Shown in pieces: positions 13,716 to 26,275 of a stretch of DNA of 64,000 nt (position 1 is the stretch's first letter; every line of letters begins with the position of its first letter). The translations under genes and the position numbers were made by a program. Location: NCBI RefSeq assembly GCF_042242105.1, contig NC_092022.1:11094001-11158000 (forward strand). Reading direction: 5' to 3'. The stretch comes from Pempheris klunzingeri. Lineage: Eukaryota > Chordata > Actinopteri > Acropomatiformes > Pempheridae. The notes under the pieces were generated by a model. That model did no database searches. It was given only the letters and a program-made list of their open reading frames with translations, and was not told the DNA's origin.

Positions 13716-16700
13716 TCAGAAACCATACTCCTCAGTTAGGTAAAAAGGAAAGTCAAAGTCATCATCGTCGTCGTTGTAGTAGTAGTAGTCCTCCTCGTCT
13801 TCTTCACCACTGAGGAGAGTCATGGCTATGAAAAGATTGAGCAGATCAACGCCATCGTAGTCGTCTTCATCTTCTGTGGGATACTGTTGAGCATCAAATG
13901 TAAGGGGAGAGAACACAAATACATCATCTCATGCATACCAACGGAGGAGAGAACTTCATAGCACAGAACAGGGATTATACTTACCGGAAATGACCGGTGA
14001 CGTGCATCTTTGTCATGCCGATAAAGGCACTCTGTTTTGAAGGGGCAGCATCTGAATCGCGTATAGTAACTGCAACTTTTCTTACTAGAATCATAAGAGA
14101 CAGACAGGAGAGGGGGGTTCAGTTGCACGTGTTCATTTCTCAAAAAAGAAAAACATTTACTTGATTTCAAGAAATGCTGCATTTTTTGCAGAGGTCAAAT
14201 TATTAGTGCAATACAAATCAATCCCATTTGTTTAATACATGTTTTAAATTGAGGTCAAGTTGTCCATTTGTGAACCTTTGACATGTTCTGAATACTTAAC
14301 ACATTACAGTAAGACATCAATCATCACTGGCTTTAATTTTTGGATCATTTTTTATTTCTGGAACTTGAAAACTTTTAGTATGAAGTATTAAAAATTAATG
14401 CTTTAAGCTTCTGATTACTTTATTTCACATATTATCAGATGTGCTGCTCAGACACTCTGCATGCGGCCCTTTTTAATGCCTTTGAGATTTTTTAATCACA
14501 ACCAAGTTTCAACTTGAATTTAACCCTACAGCAAGTTGGGCAAAACACTCCCCTCTAATACTTTGGGCTTGCAGGAGCATGCAGGAGATGAGCGAAAGCT
14601 GAGAGGTCAAAAAAGAAAATGGACAGATGACTGAAACCTGTATATGCGCACGTAGTACGGCATACCCAGAGAACAAAATAAGGGTCAATGATGGACATTT
14701 AAAAAAGCTCAGTCATGTTAACCTTGCTGCAGTGATTAGTGCTACTATCAAAAACTAATCTCACACCATACCCAAATTTCTCTTTGAAGGCAGCAATTAC
14801 GCGCTCCTTTGCTTGTCCTTCAACCCAGTATTTGTTGGGCACATAAAAGGCAGACCTCACGCGGCACTGCGGGCAGGACCTGAGGAATCATTTAACAGTG
14901 ATGTTAAATCCTATGCGGCACTCTCAGATGCCGGTAATATTGAAATATTGCCAAGACCTACTTCACCACATCCGGCCCGAGGTCTTTTGTTTTCCTCCAG
15001 GTCATTATGCATTGTAAACAGAAGGAGTGATTGCAGTTGGGCAAGATTCCAAAAACACGGTTTCGTGGATCCGTCTTTTCATACACCTTGTCCATGCAGA
15101 TGCCACAGGTCACATTTTTACTCCGGAGGAAGGCCTCCATTTCCTCTACTCTTCCCTGGGTAGTAGAGGCGGCGGCGGCGGCAGCGCCATTCTCTGTCGT
15201 CTCATTGGAGGAGGTCTGCAGGACATGGCAACTTTGCAATCAGTACTACTTATTTCGCTAAATGGCCCTGTAGAAAAAAACGCTCAAAATTAAGCAAACC
15301 TGCTTGTTTCTTCCATCACATGCACAAGCTTGAGCAACTTCTGAGTTCTGGATTGATTCCAAAGAAGCAGTGAGGTCAGAGTCGGTATCTGCAAAGAAAA
15401 GTTAGAGTAAAGTATGGAGAAACACTGACCAAAATTTGCTTCATCTATAAAAAACACCCAATACCTTGTGATTGTTCCTCAACAATGCCTGCTGCCAGGC
15501 GTCCAGTGTTGTGTTGAGGATCTGAGACATTAACCACAAACGATCGGCTGCATTGCTGCCTGGACATCACATCGGCCTGCAGAAGAGCAGGCTCGGACCC
15601 TCTCCTGTCAGGTGGAGCGTAGGCCACACTGGAGGAGGAGGAGAAGGTAGGCACTGAACCTCTTCTACCTGCAACAGCTGGATCAGCCACAGGTTGAAGG
15701 ACATGGAGATATCTGGTGGTGGAAAACATATCCGCTCAGAAAACTCATCTCTTTAACTTAATTCCATACAGCTGAGAAAAAAAAAGAAAAGAAAAATAGC
15801 TTACCTGCAGCGCTCACCATACCAGCATCCACCTTTCTGGAAGTACCTACATATTCGAGATGGTGGTATGACTGGCCATTCATGTCGATAATTACACCTT
15901 GAACCAAATCTGCAAGAGCCATTTATAAAACGCCTGTAATGAAAAGGGAGGAGAGTAAATTTCTACCATGTAGCCTTAGAAGTAGAGGTGTGTGTGTGTG
16001 TGTTGGACCAGCTCTTGAGTAAAGTCCTCAAACTAATTCCAAGGCAAAATGCAACTCTTGTGGACCAGTCATTAAAAAGAACAGCAGATGAGCATTTCTC
16101 ACAAAGTTGTGTTAACAGCCATTTTTTGGTTTGGTTTGTGCAATTCATATAATAAGATAAGAGAATATTCAGTTTGTATATCTGTATTCTATCTATTGTT
16201 CCTGGATTTTAACCAGGTCAAAACCTGACTGACTTGTGCTTCAGTGCACCCAGCCAAGGTTCAAGTATTAACTTTGTGTCAGAGACTGAAGACTGTAATC
16301 ACGCTGTTAATTACAAACAAACATACAGACAAACTGCATGTAAACAAATACAACATTTCTTGTAATGTGAACACGGTTTGTGCGACTGGAGGAGACATTT
16401 GGGAAGCTAAGGACAGAGCTGGTAACCAGACAGTTTAAAAAACAACAACGGTGCATTTAAAAAAACACATCTAGAAGACCCCTTAACGTCATGAAACACC
16501 TAGCAACGATATCTAAAGCCATTTTTAAAAGTTGCATAGTGTTTAGCTAGGTGAAGAGCGATAATAACTGCTAAAACACAAACTATAGCTCAGCTAATTA
16601 CGTGTACGCCCTGTCGGAAAACATGGGTTTACTGCTTCTACAAAACTTAAGTCACCAACATAACAGCTCCTGCTAGCAGCCACTTGTAGTTTGTTTGTTT

Positions 16701-17121
16701 GCCTTTAAATGACAGCTGAGTTTCATCTTGAACGTGATAGCTGACGCTAGTGCAAATAACGGAGTTTCAATGTAAAGTTAGATTTCAACGCTTTACCCTG
16801 GAAATTCACTGTATTCCTGAAAAAGTTAACCGCAGACATCCGCACGTTCATTCACACGCCTCCCCATAACAACTTTCCGCCCCTGAGAAGTCAAACAACT
16901 ACTAAAAACCAACTTGTTTCATTCAAAAGTGTCTTTTTTAATCGTCAAAAAGCACCTTATCGCCATAACGCCCCGCATTCGAACGCAACACAGCAGCATT
17001 TGGATGTATCACAGGCTCTCGGTGGGTAACTTAGACATGTTTATCATCATTTTCATAAAATCTGTGCAGTTCATCGGTCCGCCGCTTACCTACAGATACC
17101 TCCGCCACGGGCCGAGTCCAT
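13716..17121 (-). CDS. mkrn4: Makorin-type RING/CCCH zinc-finger E3 ubiquitin ligase, 375 aa, 8 coding exons
   Basis: Exons: 17121-17090, 15933-15805, 15712-15465, 15388-15300, 15215-14962, 14879-14772, 14084-13985, 13883-13716 (1128 bases, all phases agree). Two N-terminal CCCH fingers are visible: C10-x7-C18-x5-C24-x3-H28 and C39-x7-C47-x5-C53-x3-H57. A C3HC4 RING starts at C203 (CGICMDKVYEK, NCNHSFCLQCI, SCPQCR), followed by the makorin-type segment YWVE and a third CCCH (C-x8-C-x5-C-x3-H). The C-terminus is strongly acidic and tyrosine-rich (EEDYYYYNDDDDDFDF), like the acidic tail of MKRN1. Makorins are RNA-binding ubiquitin ligases. The extra CCCH and Cys-His block that MKRN1 and MKRN2 have between the N-terminal fingers and the RING is not visible; that stretch is low-complexity here. 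The symbol mkrn4 rests on this layout and the position next to ppard; an unusual mkrn2 copy is the alternative. Confidence 0.9.
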
Positions 17122-17195
17122 CCTCCGTGTGTTTTGAGTGTAGCGCCAAGCTCCCTCCATCACACTATCTAAATAGTTGACAGCCGGTTCCTCTG

Positions 17196-17262
17196 ACCAA
17201 TTAACTTAGCAACGAACCAATAGAAACGTGACGTTGACGTTTGTACGTTACGTATTACGTAC
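17196..17262 (-). promoter_or_regulatory. Makorin upstream region: two CCAAT boxes and a cluster of six ACGT cores
   Basis: Between 75 and 141 bases upstream of the makorin ATG there are two CCAAT motifs, then six ACGT cores in about 36 bases (from 17226). ACGT is the core of many bZIP and CREB/ATF-type sites. This is likely the core promoter; the transcription start is not determined. Confidence 0.45.
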
Positions 17263-18530
17263 AAAACCCCACTCATCAGACCATGCGTCTGAACTCTCCT
17301 CGTGTTTAATTACTCATGTTGATCATACCAGGGCGTTTGTACACAAGGGAGGAAAAAGTTGATAAATAGCAAGTGTGTGTGTTAAATATATATGTGCCTC
17401 GTAGTAAGAAATGGAGAAAAATCAGTGTTAATATTTCTAATAAAGTTTATAGGTGAGATGTAGCTTAACTAAATCTGTAGATAGGTTACATGTTACTCAC
17501 TATAAGTACGAAATTAATTCAAGTCTTTTGTGAACAAGTACGTCAATCCATCACTTCCACAAGCATAGAGGTAGCTTACATCAACTTTTTGGTGTACTTT
17601 CTTGTTTTATCCATCCACACCCTTTGCTATCTTGGCACACCGCACATCAGCCAATAATATGTAACTTGCCATGTGTACCAATAGCAGGAATTAAGGCAAA
17701 AATAATGTCAGAGATTAGATGAGACAGTGGAATAATGTCACAGATCATACATTAGAGGTAGATAGGGATCAAGACAGAGTAAGAGCACAGGAGGAGACTT
17801 CTGAGGGTGGGCTGTGTGCACCAGTGCTGACATGCTGAAGTCCATTCAGAATAAGTACAGTAAAAAAAAACAGGTCCTACACAATATGGAGGGGAAAAAC
17901 AGTGGGCAACATGTGAATCCTAACAGTGCTGTAAGGCTGTTACACTTTGTGCCTCTCCTAACAAAACAAATCTGTACAGAAAAATGGTCGTAATCTAAGA
18001 CTGTGGTTATACTTAGTGTGAAAACAAAAACGACTTATGATACCAGATGCTGGATGTTCATTTCTAATCATCATCAATTTTCCAAATAATGACATTGTGG
18101 TACAGTATGCTGGTTTTGGGTAAATCCTGTTAAGGCGTGAAATCCAAATGCCCCATCAAGGAAAAGTTTGTTGGTATGCTTAACGATATATTTGGTACAA
18201 CCTAAACTAAATAGGCAGGCATGTAATGGGAAATAAACAGATATACTAAATAATACATAAAACAAAATGATAATTCATGTTTTAGCCTTACAAATATGAT
18301 CAACAATTACAAATAATTAGTAACATAATTACAAAGAATGAACTAAGAAAAAAAACCTTAAAATGGCAAGTTCATGATAATTTGAATGTCAAAAGAAAGA
18401 GAAAAAAAAAAAAAAAAAAAACATGCGGTCCCTTGTACTTCAATGGGTCATGAGTTTATAACAAAGTCTGTGCAGCATAGTCCGTCAGTTAGTTACCGCG
18501 TAGGTAGATGGCTTTAAGACAAAACCTGTA
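17263..18530. other. Intergenic DNA between makorin and ppard
   Basis: No gene or clear transposon seen. A 20-base A run lies at about 18402-18421. Confidence 0.45.
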
Positions 18531-18547
18531 TATAACATGGATCCACA

Positions 18548-18553
18548 TTTATT
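18548..18553 (-). other. Candidate ppard polyadenylation signal (AATAAA)
   Basis: Reverse-complement AATAAA 693 bases past the ppard stop. The implied 3' UTR (about 18530-19245) includes a CA repeat at 19018-19051 and GAT-rich sequence near 18655. Confidence 0.4.
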
Positions 18554-19015
18554 GACAAATGGAAACGGTATTGCACAGACAGCTTCGAGAGAGCTCTACA
18601 CTGCTGGAGCCAGCCCAGTTTGTGTTCTGTAAACCAAATGGCAAAGCAGCGGTCATTGATGATGAGGATGATGATGATAATGATGATGTAAACAAAAAGC
18701 AATCTGTGCATCCTCGGCTTTACCAAAAGTTGGAGAGCAATCACCCTACCACAGTGCACACTGAAGGCTCTTTTCTGTCAGCTATGCCACTGGTGTAAGA
18801 ACATGAAATGCTTTCCCTTCACAGCGGCACAGAGCCGAGGTGAGCGAGGAGAAGCTCTCTCTGGACGCTGCTCTGGGGTCAGCTTTGCTATTAGAATGTA
18901 ATAGGAGCAGCCCTGGTGAGAAAACATATCATTCTCTCTGTTAAAAGACCGTTGTGGGAAACTAGGACTTGCAGCAAATGATTCCAGATGCTGATCTCAC
19001 ACTCACACTCTCTCA

Positions 19016-19017
<2 letters not shown>

Positions 19018-19051
<34 letters not shown>
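19018..19051 (+). repeat. (CA)n microsatellite in the ppard 3' UTR region
   Basis: Perfect CA dinucleotide run preceded by imperfect CACT/CTCA units. Confidence 0.9.
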
Positions 19052-19245
19052 ATTACTGTGCTGAGAGTAATGCTGACGTTGAGAAGACTTTGCTGATTGT
19101 GTTAGCCCTACCACTTGGCTTTGTCTCATCTGCACGTTAAAATCCATGCCCGTACGTGGAACAGTGCTCATACTGAACGCAGTGTATTATAAATGTAAAT
19201 TCAGTCTGTAACAGTATTGCTAAAAGCAGTCTGTGCTGGACAGCA

Positions 19246-22200
19246 CTAATACATGTCTTTGTAGATTTCCTGTAGTAGAGGGTGGAGCGAGGTCTCTGAC
19301 TCAGTCTTTTTGATCTTTTGGACAAGGTGAACGTTCTCGGTAACCAGCTGACGGAGGTCGGCCATCTTCTGCAGCAGCTTGGGGAAGAGGTAGACTGAGT
19401 CAGAGTGGTTTGCCTGTAGATGGAGGTCCAGAGCCTGGAGGATGCTGTCCTGACTCTGCTCCACCTGCTTCACGTTCATTAACCCGGGCCGATCTGCAAG
19501 AGTGAGATGGTAACCAGAGACACCTTATGATGGGTCACATTTAATTCTGAGCAAACATACAGAGTTTCTGCAAGATTCAGAGTTTAAATGAAGTTTTTTA
19601 AGATATCTAATGCCCCACAGAATGCAATTTAATATCTCTTTCACAATCATGCATTCTCTAGTATGAGTATATTGGAAAACCAGCAGGGTAGATATGTCCT
19701 TATATTATAACAACTCGGCATAAGTGGCACAAAATAAATGGATGGTTTAACCACTTAAAAGTGGTTCATTAATTTAAGTTAATGTAAAGAGTTTACTACC
19801 AGCAGCAACAGTGTACTAACAGTGAAAACGTTTGCTGGAAATCTGATGGTGCCGACTAAAATTTTACAAAAAAAGAATTGAAGAGTCTCCTACACTCATC
19901 ATCCACTGTGGAAACTTAGTCTATAACAGTGTCTCCCAAAAGCCTGCAATCGGTTACAAAACCATTTCATGGCTGATATTACTGCCTACTGCAGACAAGA
20001 GAAAAGGCTTTTGTACAGTAAAATATAAATGTAATGCTTTTTAAGACTTTTCAAGACCTGCAGATACCCTGAAAATGACAACAAGCAAATATGGCACTCT
20101 TAATACTCCACTACGAAACCCTCCATTCTCACCTCCACAGAGAATAATGGCAGCAACAAACAGGGCCAGGTCACTGTCATCCAGCTCCAGAGCATTAAAC
20201 TTGACAGCAAACTCAAACTTGGGCTCCATGATCTCACTGAAGGGCTTTCTTAAACTGCGCAGGAACTCCCTGGTCACAAAGCCTTTACCGTTGGCCACCA
20301 ACAGCCCGTCTTTGTTCATGAGAGAGGGCAGCATGGCAAAAATAGCCTCGTGCACACCATACTTCAGCAAAGTCACCTGCAGAAAGAACACAGACAATTA
20401 GTGCCTAAACTAAACAGCCGTAAACCAGTTGTCTTACTATAGAGCACACTGGGTAGATAGCGACTCACCTGGTCATTAAGAAAGAGGTCCACAAACCCTG
20501 GAATGCACTTGGCAAACTCGGTGAGCTCTCGCACAGTCTCCACCGTGGTGCATTGGCAGCGGTAGAACACGTGGACTCCAATCTCCTTGGTCAGAGGCGC
20601 ACCTGGAACTAACTGGCTCCATACCAAACCACTTTCTGCTTTCCAGAGAGTGTCCACGTCGTAGATCACAAATGGCTAAAAGGAGGAAATTTGTCATGAA
20701 TAACTCAGTAACTTTAAAAAGTTAAAACTAGAATATACCTGGCATGACATTTTTTAAAAGTAAAGTACTCTTACATGTTTTCAGATGAGGCTTTAAAACC
20801 AGAATAAGATAGATGGATTGAAACAACATACTGTGGTTTCTAAACAAGACAGCATTTCAAGTCGCCAGCAGTTCAGGGTCAGAGCCACAGTTTCCTGACA
20901 ACATATGTAACAATATATTCCTGTGACCCTATGGTGATCATGTTTTACTTTGTTCCATATATCTGTTCCACCAGGCTGGTCAGCTGTTCTAAAACTGGAG
21001 CGTACCGAGGTGCTGCTGGTTTTGCCTGTCAGGATGCTGCGGGCCCTCTTCTTGGTCATACTGAGGTTCTTCAGGTAGGCTGTGTTGACTTGTTTGGCCA
21101 AGGTCTTCAGGTCTGAGCCACCTGGTTTGCCGAGGTTCAGTTCTTCTGCAAGCAGGCCCGCCACCAGCTTCCTCCTCTCTGCCTGAGGCATACGTCCATA
21201 TCGGATCGCTGGGCAAACACACACAAACACACACGCGTGCACAGGTCTTACTTTGTGTGAATTCAGAAGTTAATCACGTTTGGTAAGATAGTTGGCCTCT
21301 GTTACCTGGTTTTGTTTTTGGAAGAGGTTCCAAGTTAGCAAAATACACACTTTTGTAAATCAAAAGAGAACATGTTCTCCACCCTCCGAACTGATTTAAA
21401 AATATGTAAAACTGAACTGAAATAAATGAGCAGATTTGTTACTTGTTTAAGATTACTCAGTAAATTACCTAAATTAAATTTCCATTCAAGTCTAAGATTG
21501 GTGAAAATAATTACTTATTTTAAAGGCCCCATATTATACAAAATGCAGTTTTTAATCCCTTTTCAACATAAATAGAGTCCCCCAGTGTGTCTAGAGACCA
21601 CTAAGACAACTGTCTCTCTATTCTCCTGCTCAAGCTTTCAGCAAATGTGTGTAAAAGCACGTAGTTTAGATTTGGCTCCCTCTTTAATGTCATAAGGGGT
21701 CTGTTGAAAGATATGACGTCCTCTAGCCCTTTCAGCAGGACCACTGTCCTCGCCCACTGAAAACCTTCTGAATCCACCTCGCTACCCCCTATTGTCTAAC
21801 TCCAGATCCCAGCAGCATGCAGATTGTTCTGTTCTTTTAGGACAGAGCATGCAGGAAAAAGACTGAAAACAGCCATATCTGATATAAGAAAAATAATGTG
21901 TTTTCTGAAAATTAAACCAAGTTAACCTGTTCTAGTAAGACCTCCAAATACAAGTATGAACTTCAAAATGAGAAGAATATGGGACCTTTAAATAAAATGG
22001 CTCTATAAATTATGTAAATATGTTAAAATATTTTCCCGCTCACCATCATGGGACATTCCCAAAGACAGGCACTTTTGGAAGCGACAATATTGGCACTTGT
22101 TACGATTCTTCTTCTGAATCTTGCAGGAACGCTCACAGCGATCATATTCCAGTTTCATCCGCACAGTTCGCCGGAAAAATCCCTGTACGAGAAACCACTG

Positions 22201-22916
22201 TTCAGCAACTTATAACGGACCAAACAAAACTGCTGTTATCAGACTGTGTTATCTTATTTAGTTATTCTGCTGTGACACACACTGTATTACCTTGCAACCC
22301 TCACAGGCGTGTACGCCATAGTGGAAGCCAGAGGCCTTGTCCCCGCAGACCTTACACTCCACACTGATGCCAGAGCCTGCGCTGTCTTCTCTGCCAAGAC
22401 GCAGCTGTTCTGACAGTGAGGGCGACGAGGTATGGGACAGGTCTGCATAAAAAAATTAATGTATGAATATTAAAACTCATCTGTCATCTAAATATGTCAT
22501 GTTCCATTTTCTCGGGAGCGTTAACAGCAGGATTAGCAGGATTTTAAAGTAAGATTTTAACAAGTCTTACCTGTGTAGCTGGATGCTGCGCTGCTGTTTT
22601 TCTTGCTGTGATCGTTCTCCTGATTTAGACTCTCTTTCTCCTTTTTCATCTGGTCCCCTTTCAAGCCTTTAGAAGCAGATACTGCCTCCTTCTGCTCTTT
22701 CTCCTCCTTGTCCTCCTCATCTTCACTTTCCCTGCTCTTTACCCCTTGCAGGTCTGTCAGCTCTGACACACTAGTCCCCCCACAGCTGTCTGAACCTCCA
22801 GACTCTCCCTCCGGTGGTGTCCACCTGACATCAGACGTGTCCTGGGGTGATTTTGGCTCGCAGTAGCCATTCAGCCTGTCATGCTGCTCTGTAGCAGTTT
22901 TCTGAAACCCTTCCAT
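19246..22916 (-). CDS. ppard: Peroxisome proliferator-activated receptor delta, 512 aa, 7 coding exons
   Basis: Coding exons: 22916-22571, 22442-22291, 22182-22044, 21208-21006, 20675-20469, 20376-20133, 19493-19246 (1539 bases). The DNA-binding domain starts at C145 ([20 protein letters not shown]) with P-box CEGCK and the PPAR-type short D-box (DRCERSCK). The ligand-binding domain carries [40 protein letters not shown] and the AF-2 end [10 protein letters not shown], which is nearly identical to human PPARD. It is a fatty-acid-activated nuclear receptor that binds PPAR response elements as an RXR heterodimer. The first exon gives a 115-residue N-terminal region, longer than the human one (total 441), rich in Glu, Lys and Ser. 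A 5' UTR acceptor lies at about 22977. Neighbours def6 and fance are the same as in human. Confidence 0.97.
21524..21987. mobile_element. Nonautonomous TTAA-flanked DNA element (MITE), copy 1
   Basis: Lies in the ppard intron. TTAA occurs at 21520-21523 and again at 21988-21991. The ends are inverted repeats (AGGCCCCATATT at the left, AATATGGGACCT at the right). The interior has no coding capacity. TTAA target duplication suggests a piggyBac-mobilised family; this is inferred from the target site only. It shares about 370 bases of recognisable sequence with 48543-48935. Confidence 0.7.
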
Positions 22917-22977
22917 GGTTCCTGTTGAAGCTGACTCAGCGGCTCCCCTCCTGTCACGTTGCCATCATAGCTCCACT
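22917..22977 (-). other. ppard 5' UTR part of the first coding exon
   Basis: An acceptor (TTCAATAG) at about 22978 precedes 61 noncoding bases before the ppard ATG. This shows that at least one upstream noncoding exon exists. Confidence 0.6.
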
Positions 22978-24764
22978 ATTGAAGAATGAAATAGTTTGAT
23001 TTAGATAAGTAATAATAAATTAGCTAAGTGTACTTAAAATGTAGATTACATACAGAGCAAGAATAACCACCAATGTACTGTTAACTGGCTTCAAACATCC
23101 ACACATAATCTATCTTGTTTTTAGATCCAGCATGTAAGTGGTTAACAGTCCAATCCCGGTGACCACTCACTGGCCAAACTGAGCGGTGTCATAACACCTC
23201 TCAGAGGCAAAATGCTCCCCTAAATGTCCATTTTTCATCCAAACACATTTACAAAGATGCGCATATAGTGTGGCTATTAAGCTTCAGTATATCACTTACA
23301 ATCGAAAAGACTGAATTTACTAATCTCTGACGGTGTGGTTATGTGTGTCCCCTCTCAAGTTGGTCCATTACTACTGGTTGTGTTTACTCAGCCAGAGAAT
23401 GTCCTTGGTAGTAATAGGCTTATGACATGATATACACACGCTGTGTAGGCATGCCTGGATTACCCGCAAGGCAAGTGGAACTGACAAGCAGGGCCCCCAA
23501 ACTCTTAAGAGTCCTGAATGCCCAGGTATGACATGAGGAAAAACTAGCAACACCTTACTGGTAGGGGTGGGTGATACATAAAAAATCCTCTATCATGATA
23601 CATGCAATTTAAATCCTTATATATCATGACATTGTACATTTTCTAGAAAATTCATTGAAAAACCATTAAAATCACTAAGCACTTGATGACATTGGTGCAA
23701 AAACCTGTTAAAATCCAACAGAGCCAAAAAGCAGCCCTTTTCATAGATTGGCAACATGTCCACAATAGTCTAATGCAGGTTACTGGAGCAGCTAAAGGGG
23801 TGTAAACATGGTGGACGTGGCCCACCCCTGCTTACTACGTCTCTGTCCATGAGACTAACATCTAAATTAAAAATATAGGGCTCAATTTCTCTGAACACAC
23901 AGGGCCCACAGCTCCAGATTCCTGAGCCAACCACAGCTCTCCGTCTGGCATTAATGTGTCCTAAACATTTCAGTCTGTTCTCCACTCAAAGTAAACTTTG
24001 TCTCTCGTGGAGCTGGGGGACATCTGTATTATTGTTTGCCTCAGTCCCATGGTAGGGTGCACGGTGTACTTGGTGGGTGCTTTAAGGGGACAGGGTGCAC
24101 GCTCTATGTACACACTGAGCAGTGTTGATCGCTGGTGGAGGCAGGAGGGGGGAGAGGGCTTTGGTGGTGGGGGGTGGGGTTACATATTTGCCCCGCGGCC
24201 CCCTAGTGGATTAATCCGCGCATGTATGTAGCTAACTGTGCCCTGATAAACATCCACAGTGTCTACTTATTACACATTTATTCACATTTTCAGAATGAAT
24301 ACTGGTATTAAACAGTGGGCCCAAAAGCTGGATTAAGTCTAAACTTTGTTTTCATAACGTTTCGGGAGAAAAAACACCCGAGATTAACTAACGTCAGGGC
24401 TGTTAAGACTTGTCGACCAGCAGCCAACCTGTCACACTGGTTCTCGGAAATATCTGCTAACATCACTGTGAACTGACAGGGCTGTAACTAGATACAAGCG
24501 TTTAAGAAATTAAACTATGGCTGAGTTACAGACATGGCTACCGTCAGGCTGATTTAGCCAAAAGTGAAAACAGCATTAGAGGTGTACATGAGTCGCTTTA
24601 AGCCCGACCGTCGAAGAGTGTCGGCACGGCTAGCTAACTTAGCTAGTTAGCTACTAACCTTGAATGATGACTGAGTACTACTACTACTAGCTGTTAGCGT
24701 GGCTAACCCACAGTCCCGTGTGTGCATTTTAATAACGTTAGCACGCTTACCAGGCTTAGCTTAC
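22978..24764 (-). other. ppard 5' intron
   Basis: About 1.8 kb. Around 23560-23640 lies AT-rich sequence resembling a dispersed repeat. 23770-24240 is G-rich with no gene I recognise. TAGC words are dense near 24600-24660. Confidence 0.4.
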
Positions 24765-25000
24765 CTCTCCTGATAGTGCTGCTGGTTCGGGTGATTTTTA
24801 CGCTATGAGAAACAGGCAAAAAATGAAAGAGTAGCGAAGACAGTCCCGTCCCGGATCGATCGGCTGTTGACAAGTTGTTTGAAGTCTCCAGCAGGAGTTA
24901 GCTAGCAGCAGGAGCTAACGTCAGACTGCTAACATAAACTTAGACTGATCCGGGCCTCGGTGCTGCCACGGGTCTGACAAACCTCTGAGCTCCGGAGAAG
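24765..25000 (-). other. Likely ppard noncoding first exon and promoter
   Basis: A good donor (GGAGAG then GTAAGC) ends at 24765 on the minus strand. The sequence above it is GC-richer and TAGC-rich, as in other promoters in this window. The upstream limit is a guess. Confidence 0.4.
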
Positions 25001-25179
25001 AGAAAAACAGTTTGGGCACTTTTGGTCGCTGCCATATCACATGCAGATAAGCGTGGTTAACTGATAATCCCTCCCCGACAATCTCCTTGTTGCTGCTAGC
25101 TTTGCTTTGCTTTGCCCCTCACCCCCCACCTCCTCCTCTTCCTCCTCCTCTCCTCCTCCATTGTCACATGCCAGGACAT

Positions 25180-25217
25180 ACACACAGACAGACACACACA
25201 CGCACGCACGCACACAC
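25180..25217 (+). repeat. CA-rich microsatellite
   Basis: Imperfect CACA/CACG dinucleotide tract just upstream of the presumed ppard first exon. Confidence 0.8.
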
Positions 25218-26049
25218 GTCAGACTGGATCCCACAAACAGCTTTCAAGGTCTCTGTCAATGCTAAAATGCACTGTTCTCATAGAGAATATATGTACCACC
25301 TTATGCCAAATCCATCCAAAATTGGATGATTAATGACTTAAAGGTCAAAAGGCCATCATCGTTTGCATATGATGTAAACTGGGTAAAAGGTCACCCTACA
25401 CCCCCCACCAAAACATCTTTTGCACATCCCTGCCTGTGTCCTGATGCACCTCGCTCAGAGATGCACCGAAGAAGCATGAGGTGTATTTGAGTCAGAGCCA
25501 GGTGCCTCCGTCTGAGTCTCTGCAAGAGGAGTGGTCTTTAGAAGTCCACAGGCTAAGTGGGGTGTGGGGCTAGGTGTTCAAGTATGAAACGGGTGAAGCA
25601 GGATGAAGGTGAAGTGTTAGGACCTGTTTCCATCGTAGCCACGCTGACTGAACGAACGACTGGGGAGTGCTGAAACTCATGGATACTTTCTCTGTGGAGG
25701 ATAAGGACAAGGACATTCAGACACAAATGGCCGCCTGAACTGTATGGCCGACGAAAACTTCACCTTCAGGTCGATGGTTCTGCCACATCAGCCTTTGCAG
25801 AAGTGGAGAAACAAGGAGGCAGCTGAGCATTTCATCTTGGAGTGTTTTAATCCCAATTGCGGCGTATTCAGGACATTGTAAGACCAGCCGGTTGATGTTT
25901 AGTCTGAAATAATGGAAGACAAAGGGGAAAGATTTAAATCTCTTTTTCGCAACTGGAGCGATGCTCTACTGGTGAAGAAAGCTATAATTTTTTTTAGCTA
26001 CGTCTCCACCCTGCCCTCTACTTGATATAAGGATTTCCTGCCTGAGAAA

Positions 26050-26275
26050 GGGGCAGCACGGTGGTGCTGTGGTTAGCACTGTTGCCTCACAGCAAGAAGG
26101 TTCCAGGATTGAACCTGGGGCCTTTCTGTGTGGAGTTTCCATGTTCTCCCATCCATGTTTTCTCCAGGTACTCCGGCTTCCTCCCACAGTCCAAAGACAT
26201 GCAGGTTCGGTTAATCAGGTAATCTAAATTGCCCATAGGTGTGAGTGTGAGTGGTTGTCTATCAGCTGGATCCTG
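26050..26275 (+). repeat. SINE-type element with tRNA-like head
   Basis: Begins GGGCAGCACGGTGGTGCTGT, followed by A-box-like GTGGTTAGCACTG and a B-box-like GGATTGAACC, then the standard continuation through CTAAATTGCCCATAGGTGTG. This is a very common teleost interspersed repeat; a diverged partial copy lies at 41794. It lies immediately beside the Polinton fossil segments. Confidence 0.65.

Noticed and set aside
25087-25333. Open frames over the CA and CTCCTC tracts near the ppard start
   Set aside because: Composed of simple repeats, with no codon structure.
25600-25900. Short frame MADENFTFRS and neighbours left of the SINE
   Set aside because: Could be part of a decayed element or nothing; no motif seen, so not annotated as a gene.
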